DNA of 64,000 nucleotides from Carya illinoinensis (GCF_018687715.1 NC_056755.1:43908501-43972500); one strand, 5' to 3'. Counted from the stretch's first letter, positions 1 through 11,222 are shown. Notes: generated by a model from the sequence alone, not told the origin. Numbers and translations are program-made.

Positions 1-735
1 TTGGTTGTAAACCCCTAAAGCTGCCTCTTGATCAAAACCTTAAACTCAGCAAAGATGAGGGTACTTCTCTTTCTGAACCAAGCACTTATAGAAGACATAA
101 GGTAGACTTTTATACCTTACCAAGTCTCGGCCAGACTTATGTTTTGCAATACAATTGTTGAGTCAATTCATGGATAAACCATCTTCAACTCACTTGGCAA
201 CAGCATATAAGGTTCTAAGGTATATCAAAGCAGCTCTTGGACAAGGAATTTTTCTTTCCTCTTCATCTCAGTTTTAGCTACAAGCTTATTGTGATTCGGA
301 TTGGGCCTCTTGCCTAGATTCTCATCGATCAACCACAAGATACTGTGTATTCTTAGGTAGCTCCTTGATTTCTTGAAAATCCAGGAAACAAAATGTGGTT
401 TCTCGATCCTCAGCTGAAGCTGAGTATAGATCCATGGCTGCCACTTGTTCTGAATTAACTTGGCTTCGATATTTGCTTCAAGACCTTGGCATCTCTCATC
501 CACAAGCTCCTCTCCTCTTTTGTGACAATTAGGTAGCCCTCCATATTGCTACAAATCTGGTGTTTCATGAAAGAATGAAACACATTGAGCTTTATTGCCA
601 CTTGATATGAGACTAAATTCAAGTTGGAACTATTACAACAACTCATGTTTCTTCTCAAACCCAGTTGGCTGACATTTTCACTAAAGCATTACCCTCTTAC
701 CTTCTACAATTACACCTCTCCAATGGGAATAGTTA
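1..735 (+). pseudogene. Copia-1L RT C-terminus and RNase H (broken)
   Basis: In several frames the sequence reads the end of a Copia RT followed by RNase H. Visible signatures are a stretch like SSAEAEYRSMAAT around 408-440 (the Copia RNase H active-site region), then LTWLRYLLQDLG and a terminal ADIFTKAL-type motif around 670-690. Stops interrupt it, including TGA around 374-376 where the family normally has a Trp codon, and the same stop is present in the right-hand copy. It is therefore an old non-functional remnant that was already dead when the segment was duplicated. Confidence 0.85.
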
Positions 736-761
736 ATCTCTATTCTGCATCTTACGGGAGA

Positions 762-1030
762 TGTTAAAGGATACAAGGCAAGCACAATTCATTTAGACCC
801 CACCATTTCTTTGGGTTGTGTTTTTTACTTTACAGATGTCATTTGCTCATTTGGACTTACAGTTAGTTAGTTAGAATATTCTGCTGTATATATACTAGCA
901 CCTTCTGTGTACGAGAGAATGCAATAGAAATGAATCTTTTTCTTCTTCTTCCATTCACTCATCTCTCTATTTTCCATTGTTTTTCTTCTACACTTGGCTG
1001 TGTTGCAGCATTGTTTATTACCTTCTTACA
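762..1030 (+). repeat. 3' LTR of Copia-1L (269 bp)
   Basis: The LTR is bounded by TG and CA and nearly identical to 47232-47500. It contains a TATATATAC stretch near 886-895, a plausible TATA region, followed by GTGTACGAGAGAATGC. Other family copies are the split 5' LTR at 35018-35150 plus 42507-42632 and the 3' LTR at 47232-47500. Confidence 0.9.
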
Positions 1031-1753
1031 TCTAATTGTCACAATGTGCCCAATAACATCTCCAAATACGAATCCACATCCATATCCCATCACAACTACT
1101 CTCCAACCAAATTCAAAGAAAAACTATGGACCCTGATTCTCTTCAAAGTTGGTTGAAGGTGGAGGGGCTGAAATGTCAGAATCTCCACAGATTTTGGACA
1201 ATGGCCTTCCACACAGTCCTCTATTATCTTCAAATGAAGTATTTTCAAATGTTCCAAATTGTTGCCCCCTGTGGTATAGGTCCAATGAGGCCATTATGTG
1301 ACACACCAAATTTTGAAAGGGTATTGAGCTGGACTAATTCGGGCAAATGATCTGTGAGATCTTTATTGTTTATAATAGATAGTATCTGTAGGTGTGGTAG
1401 CTGAAAAATTCTGGTTGGCAATTCCCATTCAGTCCACATCTAACCAGATCTAGAATCTTTAAAGAAGATAAATTTTCCAGACTTTCAGGTACAGTGGAAG
1501 ATATGTTGATATCAATAAACTCAAGCTCTTCAAGGTTGGTTAAATTTTGCACTAAACTTGTTAGACTTGTGGTATATAAATTATCACCATCAGAAGAAGA
1601 CAGGTAGAGTGAAGACAACTTGAATAGGTATTGAATTTCAGAGGGGATTTGTCCTGAAAAGTGGGAGTCAAAGAGGTCGAGATGTATTAGGCTTGAAAGA
1701 TTACCAATGTCAGATGGGATTTGGGAGTGATTGAAGTCAATCACCTCCAACAA
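1031..1753 (-). pseudogene. RLP-A: receptor-like protein fragment (LRR plus C-terminus)
   Basis: Minus-strand RLP remnant. Reading from 1753 down, it encodes an N-terminal LRR block (motifs SQIPSDIGNLSSLIHLDL, VPESLENLSSLKIL), then jumps directly to the last LRR and the C-terminal cap (FGVSHNGL, GQQFGTFENTSFE, RGLCGRPLSKICGDS) and the start of the transmembrane region, ending at the Copia-1L LTR at 1030. Compared with RLP-D, the central LRRs and the N-terminal signal region are missing and frames shift near 1300 and 1370. It is the left paralog of RLP-G (47501-48222). It lies head to head with RLP-B and forms a long inverted repeat with it. Confidence 0.85.
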
Positions 1754-2195
1754 TAGTCTCTTCCGCCTTCTTCATCTTCAAAACCTTACTCTCGCTAATA
1801 ATGACTTCAAATACTCCCAAATCCCATTTAAAATTGGTAATCTTTCAAGCCTAATACATCTCGATCTCTCCTTATGCCAGTTTTTAGGACAAACCCCCTC
1901 TGAAATTCAATACCTATCCAAGTTATCTTTTCTCTCTTTGTCTTCTTCTTATGGTTATACTTATTCATATACCAAAAGTCTTACAAGTTTAGGGCAAAAT
2001 TTAACCAACCTTGAATATCTTAGGTTTTTTTATATCAACATATCATCCACTGTTCCTGAAAGCCTGGCAAATGTATCTTCTTTAAAAGTTTTATTTTTGG
2101 ATAGTTGTAGACTCTATGGGCGATTCCCAACCAGAATGTTTCACCTACCACACCTACAGGTGCTATTTGTTTCAAACAATTAAGATCTCACAGGT
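1345..2195. repeat. Large imperfect inverted repeat of RLP sequence (left copy)
   Basis: The arm 1345-1741 (minus-strand RLP-A) and the arm 1799-2195 (plus-strand RLP-B) encode the same LRR block in opposite orientation, separated by about 57 bp. Equivalent landmarks are ACCACACCTACAG on one arm and CTGTAGGTGTGGT on the other. Arms look clearly similar but diverged. A transcript through it could fold into a hairpin of nearly 400 bp. Confidence 0.75.
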
Positions 2196-3090
2196 CATAA
2201 CTCTCCTCTCAAGTATTTAGCACTTAGAAGCTCAAATTTCTCTGGTGGAAGCTCAAATTTCTCTGGTGATCTACCTGTTCCAATTGGAAACCTTAATTCC
2301 TTGACTACCTTTGAAATTGGCAATTGTATTTTTTCAGGAACCATACCAAATTCATTCAGTAACCTTACCCACCTCATTGAACTAGAACTTTCACAAAACT
2401 CATTCAACAACTTGTTGTGGCTCACCAGACCAAGTTCAAACGACCTTCTTCTACAGTTTGAATCTTTAGGATTGGCTTATCTCAACTTAACAAGGTTCCC
2501 AGATATATTACAAAACCAAAGTATATTGTGGTATCTAGATCTAGAAGGCAACAATCTTCAAGGCTTGATACCCAAATGGATGTATAATGCAAGTAAAGAA
2601 TCTCTTCAATATTTCTATCTTTCTAACAATTATCTCACTGGCCTTGAAAATTCTCCGGCATTGAAAATTCTCTGGCAATTATCCCATGGCCAAATCTAGC
2701 ATATTTACTCCTTGATAATAACACAATGCAAGGACCACTCCCAATTCCACCACCATCCCTAGGGGTTTATTTTGTTAGCACTAATTCATTCACCGGAGGG
2801 ATTTCACCATTTATTTGCAATATGAGTTCACCTTAAGTGCTTGATTTGTCCTATAACCATTTGAGTGGCATGATTCATCCATGTCTAGGTAACTTGAAAC
2901 AAACATCTTTGTAACTGCTAGTACTAGGAAGCAACAACTTTGGCGGCACCATCCCAAAAACATGGGCAAAAGGATGCGTCCTAAGGATGCTTGACTTAAG
3001 TCAAAACCAGTTACAGGGTCATTTGCCAAGATCTTCGACCAACTGTATTGAGCTTGAGTATCTTTGTGTTTGCCAGAAGATCAGGTACAC
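1754..3090 (+). pseudogene. RLP-B: receptor-like protein LRR fragment
   Basis: Plus-strand LRR fragment without a start or a C-terminus. 1754-2183 encodes the first LRRs (LHLQNLTLANNDF, then IPSTVPES-type repeats). A TAA follows at about 2181-2183, then LRRs continue in other frames at 2200-2300 and 2301-2699 (FSGTIPNSFSNLTHLIELEL, NNLQGLIPKWMYNAS), and degenerate repeats run to about 3085. The frame breaks at least three times. Around 2233-2274 a phrase of about 20 bp is duplicated in tandem, and the right copy lacks this duplication. The order matches residues of RLP-D, so this is a decayed member of the same family. It ends abruptly at GGTACACCCTGG. Confidence 0.85.
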
Positions 3091-3099
3091 CCTGGGGCT

Positions 3100-3575
3100 A
3101 ATGCATCCGGGACCATTCCCTAGTATGTATGTATATATATATACATATGCATGATTGTTATATATTCGTCATTTTAATTTCAAGCAAAATAATGACTAGC
3201 TAGCTTCTGGTAATATTAGTTGGTTCTCGAAATTCTTACATTTTGCCATCTTTAATTATACCAACTAATGTTACTTTAATAAACAAACCAGCTAGTGTGA
3301 TTGGCATACTCACAAAATTACCAAAACTGAAAATATCATTTTTCTTTATTGTCTTGGCACAACATTCAACAGCAATTAGCCAGAAAGCGTTTAGCCAAAC
3401 TTGCTAATTAAGAAAAATTAGAAGCACCAATATCAACCCAAGCTTTAAATCCAATCACAATTTGTTTGGATCGGAAAGATCTCACTCTCTCTCTACTCTC
3501 ATTATTTAGGAATATTCTTTGCCTAGATAAAGAATATTGGATTTTTATTTCAATTTTTATGCAATGAATTAGTAA
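3100..3575 (-). repeat. Intergenic block shared by several RLP flanks
   Basis: No gene seen. The block from about 3185 to 3450 recurs in reverse complement at 7650-7880, 26300-26460 and 32660-32930, and in the same orientation at 61947-62200. It contains the CCAAGACAATAAAG-type sequence (reverse complement here), a short AT microsatellite at 3127-3150 and the position (about 3190, CAAAATAATGAC) that corresponds to the Gypsy insertion site in the right paralog. Confidence 0.7.
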
Positions 3576-3697
3576 ATGAACTTTGATGATTTTTATGAAG
3601 ATGACATGAAAATTAACAAGTTAATTTACCCGTTCATTTTTGCTATAAGACAAGCTATATATATATATATATTAAATATGAATAAAAATCAAACGTA

Positions 3698-3740
<43 letters not shown>

Positions 3741-4250
3741 CTACCTAAATCTTTAAATCTTCTATATATCACACTTAATCAAGAATCGAGTTAATATTTA
3801 AGTCTACCATATTATTACACGCAAGAAAAGAAGAGCGATGGTTTGAACGTATGGTATATGTTTGAATATCCTTTTAGTACATGGTATATCAAAATTGAGT
3901 GCATTACAGGTTGCATCGAATCTTTAAAATGAAAGAAAGAAAGGGGTAGATGTGGGGTAGCCTATTTGCTTTACATGTTGATTTTCAAATTGCCTCTCTT
4001 AAATGTGCATGATGTGGGGGTACGAATGTTGATGGTTCTTACCTATTTGTTGGCTTTCAAAGTCTTTTTCCTCACCGTAAATGGCGATTTTCTACCACAT
4101 ATGCATGCTATCAAGAAATTCTCAAGTAATATGATCATCTTCTTTTGTAATGATTTTTACAGTCAATTAGGAGGAAGGACGACCATTTGATGGGAAAATT
4201 GTATTTCACTATTATTGCTTCGTACTCCCTCTTTTTTTATAGAAGGATTG
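3576..4250 (-). repeat. RLP-upstream repeat unit (left locus, inverted)
   Basis: One copy of a 600-700 bp unit that recurs about 15 times in the window. Most copies are in the orientation I call plus; this one and 62330-63010 are reversed, consistent with lying upstream of a plus-strand RLP start (RLP-C). Landmarks are the (GA)n tract, AGTCTACCTAAATC, the TTGAATATCCTTTTAGTA box and CATTTGATGGGAAAATTG. A 74-codon ORF at 3966-4190 falls in its conserved centre. Confidence 0.8.
3697..3738. repeat. GA microsatellite
   Basis: About 20 GA dinucleotides within the repeat unit. The right paralog has a longer, interrupted tract at about 62453-62511, so this locus is length-polymorphic between paralogs. 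Confidence 0.95.
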
Positions 4251-5223
4251 CAACGACGGACATAATTGAGATTAATTCTAGCTGTTAATTCCAATAGATC
4301 ATCAATACATATAAGACAAGAGATTTGCCCAAAAAATCAGAGAAAACAACTCTGATATTATATTCAAAATTATCAAAACTCAAGAATATCGAAATTAACC
4401 CACAAGCTGACTGTAATAGTTGTAATTTGAAATATCAAATTTTTACCAAAAACTAGCAAAATTCCAATAAACACACCAAAAATAAATATGGAAATAAATA
4501 AAAAAATCTACCAAAAAATATGACCAAAATCGGTTCCAATCATTTCCTAAACTATAAATGAAATATCACTATAAAAGGAAAAAAATCTAAAAATGGAGAT
4601 TTGTAGTGGAAAACAACTGATTTTGACCTCAATGAAGATGCACACCAGCGTAATTAGGTGATTAAGATGTGTGCACCGAAAAGAGTTTTCTGAATTGGAG
4701 TCATATACACGATTCCGATACCCGTAGCCAAAGTTATGATCAAAATATCGACAAGTGCTCAAAACTTCCCCAAATCAATGAAATATCATTGTTTCCTGCT
4801 GTACTTGCACTGATCTACCCTCTCAAGATAGTTTAGCGCCATCAACATGTAATCTGATAGCTTCGTATCATCTAACTCGAATCCTCATACATCAGATTCT
4901 AAAAAATACATCATCATTTTTCAATTTTATCTTATTTTTTATGAGCTAGTATTATCAATTTTAAATTTTTTTTTAAAAAACAAAGAAAAAAAAAAGATAA
5001 TTCAAGGATAATACAAGAAAGTGCCAACTTATAAAAATGTGACGAAAATATGATATATAAAAGAAAGTGTGGTCGCAAACATCATTATAATTAATTAATT
5101 GTTGCAAGTTTTATTCCCTTTCCACGGACAATTAGTGAATGAGCATTCTTGATTCAAAAAGAAAAAGTGAATGATCATTCCTTGATTCTTGCTTAATTCT
5201 TGACATTCACGGCCACGTTAGCA
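4250..5223. repeat. Non-coding block, possibly decayed LTR sequence
   Basis: No gene seen. 4440-4830 recurs in reverse complement around 18230-18600 and collinearly at 63200-63620. In reverse complement it has wording such as CATAACTTTGGCTACGGGTATC, which resembles stretches in plant LTRs, but I see no TG/CA ends or target-site duplication, so the LTR idea is only inference. 5040-5150 recurs near 6110-6210 and 21010-21110 in reverse complement. The paralogy with the right end of the window reaches 5223, where the window ends on the right side. Confidence 0.5.
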
Positions 5224-5368
5224 GCATGTGGGATAATTAGACGCGTTGGTGAAGCATGAATTTTCCTATATTTTCTACAATAATTGAAAGGATCATGGTA
5301 GTCGTCATAAAGTTAAGCCCCTCGCTCTTTCCTCTATCTAAACATAGTGCAAGACATTTTAAAAAGTT

Positions 5369-5740
5369 ATGGATATGATCTATTTGTATCATGAATCGAA
5401 CATATTCATGCGATTGCTTTTCCCTTTGATCGCATGGCTCCTTCTCTTACTCCCCCGCTCTTTGTCTTATAATCTGCCTCCGCTTTGCCATCAAGAAGAA
5501 AGGATAGCTCTGATGCAATTCAAGGATAGTTTTATCTGAAAAAACAACTCTGTTTGCCCACACACTGAGCGAAACTATCTTGATGTTGCATCACGGAGAA
5601 TAGATAGAAATAATACCAATTGTTGTGTACGGGATGACATGACCCATGTCTTGGTTGCATTCAACCCCATCCCATACACAACAATTGGTATTATTTCCAT
5701 CTATTCTCCATGATGTAACCTTAGGATAGTTTCATGCGGA
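5369..5740 (+). pseudogene. RLP-C: receptor-like protein 5' end with internal foldback
   Basis: ATG at 5369 is followed by a readable RLP N-terminus: signal peptide-like leader (RLLFPLIAWLLLLLP), the LRRNT segment (LCHQEERIALMQFKDSF), an in-frame TGA at 5536-5538, and a diverged part ending NNTNCCVRD. At about 5636 the sequence switches strand, and 5640-5720 is the reverse complement of the neighbouring N-terminal coding sequence. Nothing of the LRR domain follows. Compared with RLP-D it is truncated after about 90 codons. It is a promoter-plus-leader relic. Confidence 0.85.
5598..5714. repeat. 42-bp near-perfect foldback inside RLP-C
   Basis: The left arm begins GGAGAATAGATAGAAATAAT and the right arm ends ATTATTTCCATCTATTCTCC. 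About 42 bp pair with two visible mismatches, around a loop of about 30 bp. In intact RLP-D only one orientation exists, so the second arm arose by a strand-switch copy. Confidence 0.85.
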
Positions 5741-5874
5741 TAAGATTGACGGAACTTGTTGGCCTGCTTCGCATGCTACCTGCACCTTAAAGATATTTCC
5801 TGGTAGCGGAAAATATATGTTACTAGAAATACTTCTGCATCAAGCTAAGAATATACTTCTATTTCTCGAGAATG

Positions 5875-7640
5875 CATTCAGTTTTGCTACAGGGTATATT
5901 AAAAAGGTCATATTCAAACCCATACTATGCGTTTAAGCCATCGCTTTAATTCTTTTCTTATGTGAATGACTCTATATATTATGATAGACTTAAATATATA
6001 TCACGACTATTCTTGCAATTGAGTATGATATATAGAAGACTTGAAGATTTAATAAGGTACGTGAATTTATAATCGGTGGGCTATACCATGCATATGAACT
6101 TATTGCTACATAAGGAATTATGATCATGCACTAATTGTGGAAAGGGAATAAAACTAGCAATAGTTAATTAATTATATATAATGATGTTTGCGACCGCACT
6201 TTCTATTATCCTAAGTTCATCATATATATATATATATATTCTATAATTAAGTTTGACACTTTGTATTATTTTTAAAAATAAATAAATAAAGGTTGATCGG
6301 AAATACTACCTCATCATAGTAGGATAAAAATTAAATGGTGATGTACTTTGTAGTATTTCTATAATAAAAAAAATTAAAAAAATAAAAACTAGAGTACAAA
6401 TTAACAATAATAATGAGATACAATTTGCCCATCAATTTAATGGCCGTTGTTCCTCCTTTGAGTACTGTGAACATCATTACAAAAGAAGAGGAAATTACTT
6501 GGAATTTCTTGACAGCATATGTCGTAGAAAATTGCCATTCACGACAAGGAAAAAGACTTTGAAAGCCAACAAATTAATAGGCAAGAACCATAATTCTTTG
6601 TACCCCACATCAATGACATCATGCACATTTAGGAGTGGTAATTTGAAAATCAACATGTAATACAAATAGGTCACTACTTGTCTTCCCCTTTCTTTCTTTA
6701 ATTTTATCAATTGAATGCAACGTGTAATGCATTTAATTTTGGTATATCATACCAAACATTCAAACTATTTATTTTCTTTTCTTACGTGTATGACTCTATT
6801 ATGATAGACTTAAATATAAACTCCATTCTTGATTGAGTGTGATATATAGATCAAGACTTTTAAAGATTTAGGTAGACTTCTCTCTCTTAATAAACGTCTC
6901 TCTTTCTCTTTGATTTTTATTTCTGTTTAATATATATATATATATAGCTTGTCTTATAGCAAAAAAAGAGCGGGTAAACTTGTTAATTTTTATGTTATCT
7001 TTATGAAAATCATCAAAGTTCATTGACTCAATTCTGCCCAACCAAAGTCTTTCTATAAAAAAAAAAAAAATAGAGAGTACCAAGCAATAATATTGAAATA
7101 CAAATTGCCCATCAAATGGTCATCCTTCCTCCTTAATTGATGGTAAAAATCATTAAAAAGAAGATTATCATATTATTTGGAAATTTCTTGATAGCATGCA
7201 TTTGTAGTAGAAAATCACCACTCACGGCGAGGAAAAAGAGTACTTTGAAAGCCAACAAATAGGCAAGAACCATCAACCAGCTTCGTACCCCACATCATGC
7301 ATATTTAGGAGAGGCAATTTGAAAATCAACATATAAAGCAAATAAGCTACCTCACGTCTTTCCATTTCTTTTTTTCATTTTAAAAATTGAATGCAATGTG
7401 TAATGCATTCAATTTTGGTATACCATGTATTAAAAGGATATTCAAACTCATACCATACGTTCAAACCATCGCTCTTCTTTTCTTACGTGTATGACTCTAT
7501 TATAGTACTAGAGTTAAATATCATCAACTATATTATTCTTGATTGAGTGTAATAGATAGAATACTTAAAGATTTAGGTAGACTTATCTCTCTTAACAAAC
7601 GTCTCTCTTTTTATTTTTATTTTTTATTCATGTTTAATAT
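5875..7640 (+). repeat. RLP-upstream repeat: one partial and two full units
   Basis: A partial unit at 5875-6055 is followed by units at about 6405-7030 and 7075-7640. Each contains, in order, CAATTTGCCCATCAA, the GAAATTTCTTGATAGCAT box, TTTGAAAGCCAACAAAT, TTTGAAAATCAACAT, the palindrome TTGAATGCA...TGCATTCAA (imperfect at 6713), TATTCAAAC..ATAC and a GATTTAGGTAGACTT box, ending in AT repeats. No convincing gene. 6110-6400 is AT-rich filler that also recurs at 21010-21280. Confidence 0.75.
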
Positions 7641-7649
7641 ATGGCTTGG

Positions 7650-8640
7650 ATTAATATTGGTGCTTCTAATTTTTCTTAATTAGCAAGTTTGGCTAAAGGC
7701 TGAACTCTAATTGTTGTCGAATGTTGTGCCAAGACAATAAAGAAAAATGATATTTTCATTTTTGGTAATTTTGTGAGTACGCCAATCACACTAGCTGATA
7801 GTTTGTGTATCAAAGTAATATCAGTTAGTATATGTAGTTAAAGACGGCAAAATCTAAGAATTTCCAAAACCAACTAATATTACTTCTATGCATTTCTTTT
7901 CATTAGATCTTTTGTCTCCAGTTAAGAATGCATGGGCTATATATAATACCTTTCTCTTGCTCTGTTTCAATCATGAACACAACACTAGAAGTTTAGGATC
8001 GGTCATGAGGATAAGATCGAGTTGGAAATTCAGTTTGTGTGATTCAAATTAAAGAAAGCCAAAAAAGAGATGACAATCATCATCACTTCAAATTGAAAAC
8101 ATTTAATCCCATACCATACGCTAGCTCAAAACGTCGCTTTTTTTCTCTTGCGTGGATGACTTCATTACAAAGAAGAACGGGTCACTTTGTGTCGTCCATT
8201 TCCATGAACATCATTTCAAGTTAATTGAATTAATTCAATAAAACATCGGAAAGAAAACCCAAGAACTATCTAGACAAGTAAATAATTCCCAATGAGAGTA
8301 TATTCCGAAACGAGGGAGATGGTGGAGAGAAAGTTTAGACAAAAGGGTTTTTCAAATTGCATTTTTAATTAATATTTTATCTTTCTATCCTTCAGTTCAG
8401 GTATTGGTCTTTTGTAGTTGTCTTTGCAGCTTTACTTTGACAAAATCAATGGGTTAAAGGCCACCCTTTTTTATCTCCTCCTCAAGATCAACATTCGCAT
8501 TAGAAATATGATCAAAACTGCATGAATAGGAAATCATAGGCACTGTTAAGATAGCAGCACCATCTGCTACTACTATGCACGAGCACTACTCAAACAAGAG
8601 CCTAGAAGACGTAGGGCACATTCCAGAAGAATCAAAGAGA
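7650..8640. repeat. Intergenic repeats, no gene seen
   Basis: 7650-7880 repeats the block at 3185-3450 in reverse complement. 7940-8220 recurs at 23070-23310 and partly at 32995-33180, with a conserved CTCTTGCGTG.ATGACTT phrase. 8250-8640 is AT-rich single-copy-looking sequence in which I recognise nothing. Confidence 0.6.
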
Positions 8641-9197
8641 GATACCTAACAGAAAAGATGTGCTGGCATATATTTGGGTACATTCTGTTATGGCTATATG
8701 CCTATGAAATGTAGTCACTCGGTGTACTAAGCATCAATGAAAAATAGAGAAATATTTGATTCTTCTCTTTTCCGTTTAGACCTTCTATCATACACTTGGG
8801 TTGTTTCTTTTTAAGGCACGAGTTTCCTCATCGATCTAGATCAATTTTCACGTTGATGCCAAAGTGGATCCACAAGGCGTGTACAATGCTGCCTGAAATG
8901 ATTTATAGGCGTGTGCAATCCTCATCTATCAAGCTGCTTGCTAACTGAAATGATTGCATTCACCATCATGATTTTGAAGACTTACACCGAAGAATAACTG
9001 AATGTTGCTAACTACATTCACACATTTTATAGGCGTGTACAATCCACATCTATCAAGCAATTTCTCATCCAGTAGTTGACCTTTGTGTAGATCGACTTCC
9101 AATTCCATCCATTAAGATACAATAATACTAGAAGTACATATGACACTTCAAAAAAAAAAAAAAAAAGATACCACATTACTTAACTAAGATTCATTTA
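8640..9197 (-). other. 3' flank of RLP-D
   Basis: This lies directly downstream of the RLP-D stop codon and is closely matched by 34440-34937, downstream of RLP-G. Conservation of the flank with the gene shows that the duplication units extended beyond the coding region. It includes GGCATATATTTGGGT, CACTCGGTGTACTAAGCATC and a short A-run near 9152-9167. A 3' UTR and polyadenylation site are expected here, but no single signal can be assigned. Confidence 0.6.
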
Positions 9198-9871
9198 CTA
9201 CTTCCTACGATTCACCTTTATTTGAGTTTGGCGTTGCTTCTTGCCAAAAATCTTGATAACCAAATTTGGCTTTCTAGTTGTCACAATGTGCCCAATAACA
9301 ACTCCAAATACGAATCCACATCCATATCCCATCACAACTACTTTCCAACCAAATTCAAAGAAAAATTTTGGACCCTGATTCTCTTCAAAGCTGGTTGAAG
9401 GTGGAGGTGTTGAAATGTCAGAATCTCCACAGATTTTGGACAATGGCCTTCCACATAGTCCTCTATTATATTCGAATGAAGTATTTTCAAATGTTCCAAA
9501 CTGTTGCCCGTGTGGTATAAGTCCAGTGAGGCCATTATGCGACACATCAAATTTTGAAAGGAAATTGAGCTGGGTTAATTCAGGAGGTATCTCTCCAGAC
9601 AACTTGTTTTGAGAAAGGTCTAATGATTCTAGCTGTGTCAAATTCCCAAAGGATGATGGGATATGACCAGTGAAAGCATTATTTGAGAGGTTCAGCACAT
9701 GAAGTCCTTTTAGATTCCCCAGGTTTTCTGGAATATCTCCTTCAAATCTATTGCATGAGAAATCTATGACTGTGAGGCCATCTTGGATCTTCTTATATTC
9801 CAACTCCACACCTTTGATCACCATTGTAATTGAAAAGTAGACTGAGCTGCTCAGGTAATATAAATTCTTTA

Positions 9872-10282
9872 TGTTGAATCAACCCAAGTATGAAGGGCTG
9901 CACATGCACCGTTTTCTTTCTTGGTTGTATTAGGCACCAACTGCAGCTACCAACCATCTACCCATCCACCGTATTCTGCAGCAAATATTGACAAAAGTTC
10001 ATCTGCACCGAAAGAAGACTTGAAGTTGCATGCTTCTTGTCCCCCATGGGTCTCCTATAAAAGGAGATGAATTCTGAAGAGAAAACCATCCTCACTGCGG
10101 TGAGAGATCAAGGGCAGTGGGTGAGGAAAGGAAGAGGGACGTGAGAAAGAGAAATAGAATTTTGTAGATTTTCTGAAAATCTTGTACAAATTCTATAAAA
10201 GAGGCTCCAGTGGACGTAAGCAATTTGCTGAACCATTTTAAAATTGTTTTGTGTGATTTTCGGACAGGTTAGAGGCTCAACA
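9872..10282 (+). repeat. 5' LTR of element A
   Basis: 411 bp. It contains CTATAAAAG at 10055-10063, a good TATA box, and a GA-rich stretch after it. It differs from the 3' LTR by G/T, G/T and T/C substitutions at about 10050, 10167 and 10236. Confidence 0.95.
10055..10063 (+). promoter_or_regulatory. TATA box in element A LTR
   Basis: CTATAAAAG in the middle of the LTR, where the U3/R boundary is expected. The identical motif is in the 3' LTR near 13834. Confidence 0.6.
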
Positions 10283-10339
10283 ATTGGTATCAGAGCTCTG
10301 GTTCGATCTGTCCGAAAATTCAAGTTGCTCAAAATCAAT

Positions 10340-10730
10340 TTTTGATCACACCACAATGTTCCTCTCATCAAGACGGATCCGTAGCCGCAAACGGCGTCGA
10401 AAACGGATGTCGGAGGAGCCTGTACGCGCCCCTGGAAGTCGGAGAGTGCGATGCATGTGCCTCAGTCGCACTGGAGGAAGAAGACGAAGTGGGATACACG
10501 CGCCACGCGCCCCCACGCGCGGCTGGAGGAAGAAGACGCGTGGAACACACGGCCTCACGCGCCCCCACGCACCCTACAGAGGCTCGGCGCGTGAACGCCA
10601 CGCGCCTCACGCGCTCCCCACGCGCAGAAGCTACTGTGGCGCGTGTGCAGACGCGCCTCAGATGCCCTACTGCGGTGCGTGTGGTACACGCGCCAGACGA
10701 TCTGGACCGTCCGATTTTCAGATCTTTGTT
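10340..10730 (+). other. GC-rich leader of element A
   Basis: Strongly GC-rich, with repeated CACGCG and GCGCC words, in an otherwise AT-rich window. It is open in several frames (a 249-codon frame runs from 10284 in the primer-binding site), but the products are Arg/Ala-rich and match no family I recognise. I read it as a non-coding leader. Confidence 0.5.
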
Positions 10731-11222
10731 GGGCTAGATCTAAGCCATCCGGAGTCCGATTTGAACGATCAAATAGTGCTTTCCAACTATTTGGATCATT
10801 CCGGACTCATCCATACGGTGGGAATATTGAGATTCACCATCGGTACAGTCGATCTGAACTGTCGAGGTGTTGCAGATCATGTTGGGCTTGATCGTAGCCA
10901 GTTGGAGTTCCATCGCGATGATCAAATTGTGGTGGAAAACTATTTGGATCATTCCGAACTCATCGGTACGGTGGGAATGTTGAGATTCACCATCGGTACA
11001 TTTGATCTGAACCGTCCACGTGTTGCAGATTAGTTGTGGGCTTGATCGTAGCCAGTTGGAGTTCCATCGCGATGATCAAATAGTGGTGGCAAACTATTTG
11101 GATTATTCTGGACTCATCGGTACGGTGGGAATGTTGAGATTCGCCATCGGTACATTCGATCTGAACCGTCCACGTGTTGCAGATCAGTTGTGGGCTTGAT
11201 CGTAGCCAGTTGGAGTCATGAT
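10731..11222 (+). repeat. Tandem repeat of 153-154 bp, about 3.2 copies
   Basis: The landmark GGGCTTGATCGTAGCC (GGGCTAGATC in the first copy) starts at 10731, 10884, 11038 and 11192. Units share GATGATCAAAT, CTATTTGGAT and CATCGGTAC. It lies between the leader and the gag remnant of element A. Confidence 0.9.

Larger units (their letters stand above)
1..1030 (+). mobile_element. Copia-1L: 3' end of a Ty1/Copia retrotransposon
   Basis: This is the 3' end of a Copia element whose remainder lies left of the window. It holds the end of reverse transcriptase, the RNase H region and a complete 3' LTR at 762-1030. It pairs base for base, with few differences, with 46470-47500 (Copia-1R), and both copies are followed by the same RLP sequence. 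The 3' LTR is 269 bp, starts TGTTAAAGG, ends TTCTTACA and is preceded by a short purine tract. Downstream of it is TCTAA, which matches the target-site duplication worked out for Copia-1R. The coding part is dead, with in-frame stops. Confidence 0.9.

Noticed and set aside
10285..10296. tRNA-like TGGTATCAGAGC and similar sites
   Set aside because: These are retrotransposon primer-binding sites next to LTRs; no cloverleaf or full tRNA gene is present.
10284..11033. 249-codon plus-strand ORF
   Set aside because: It begins within the primer-binding site of element A and covers a GC-rich leader and tandem repeat. The product is Arg-rich then repeats every 51 residues; it matches no family I know.
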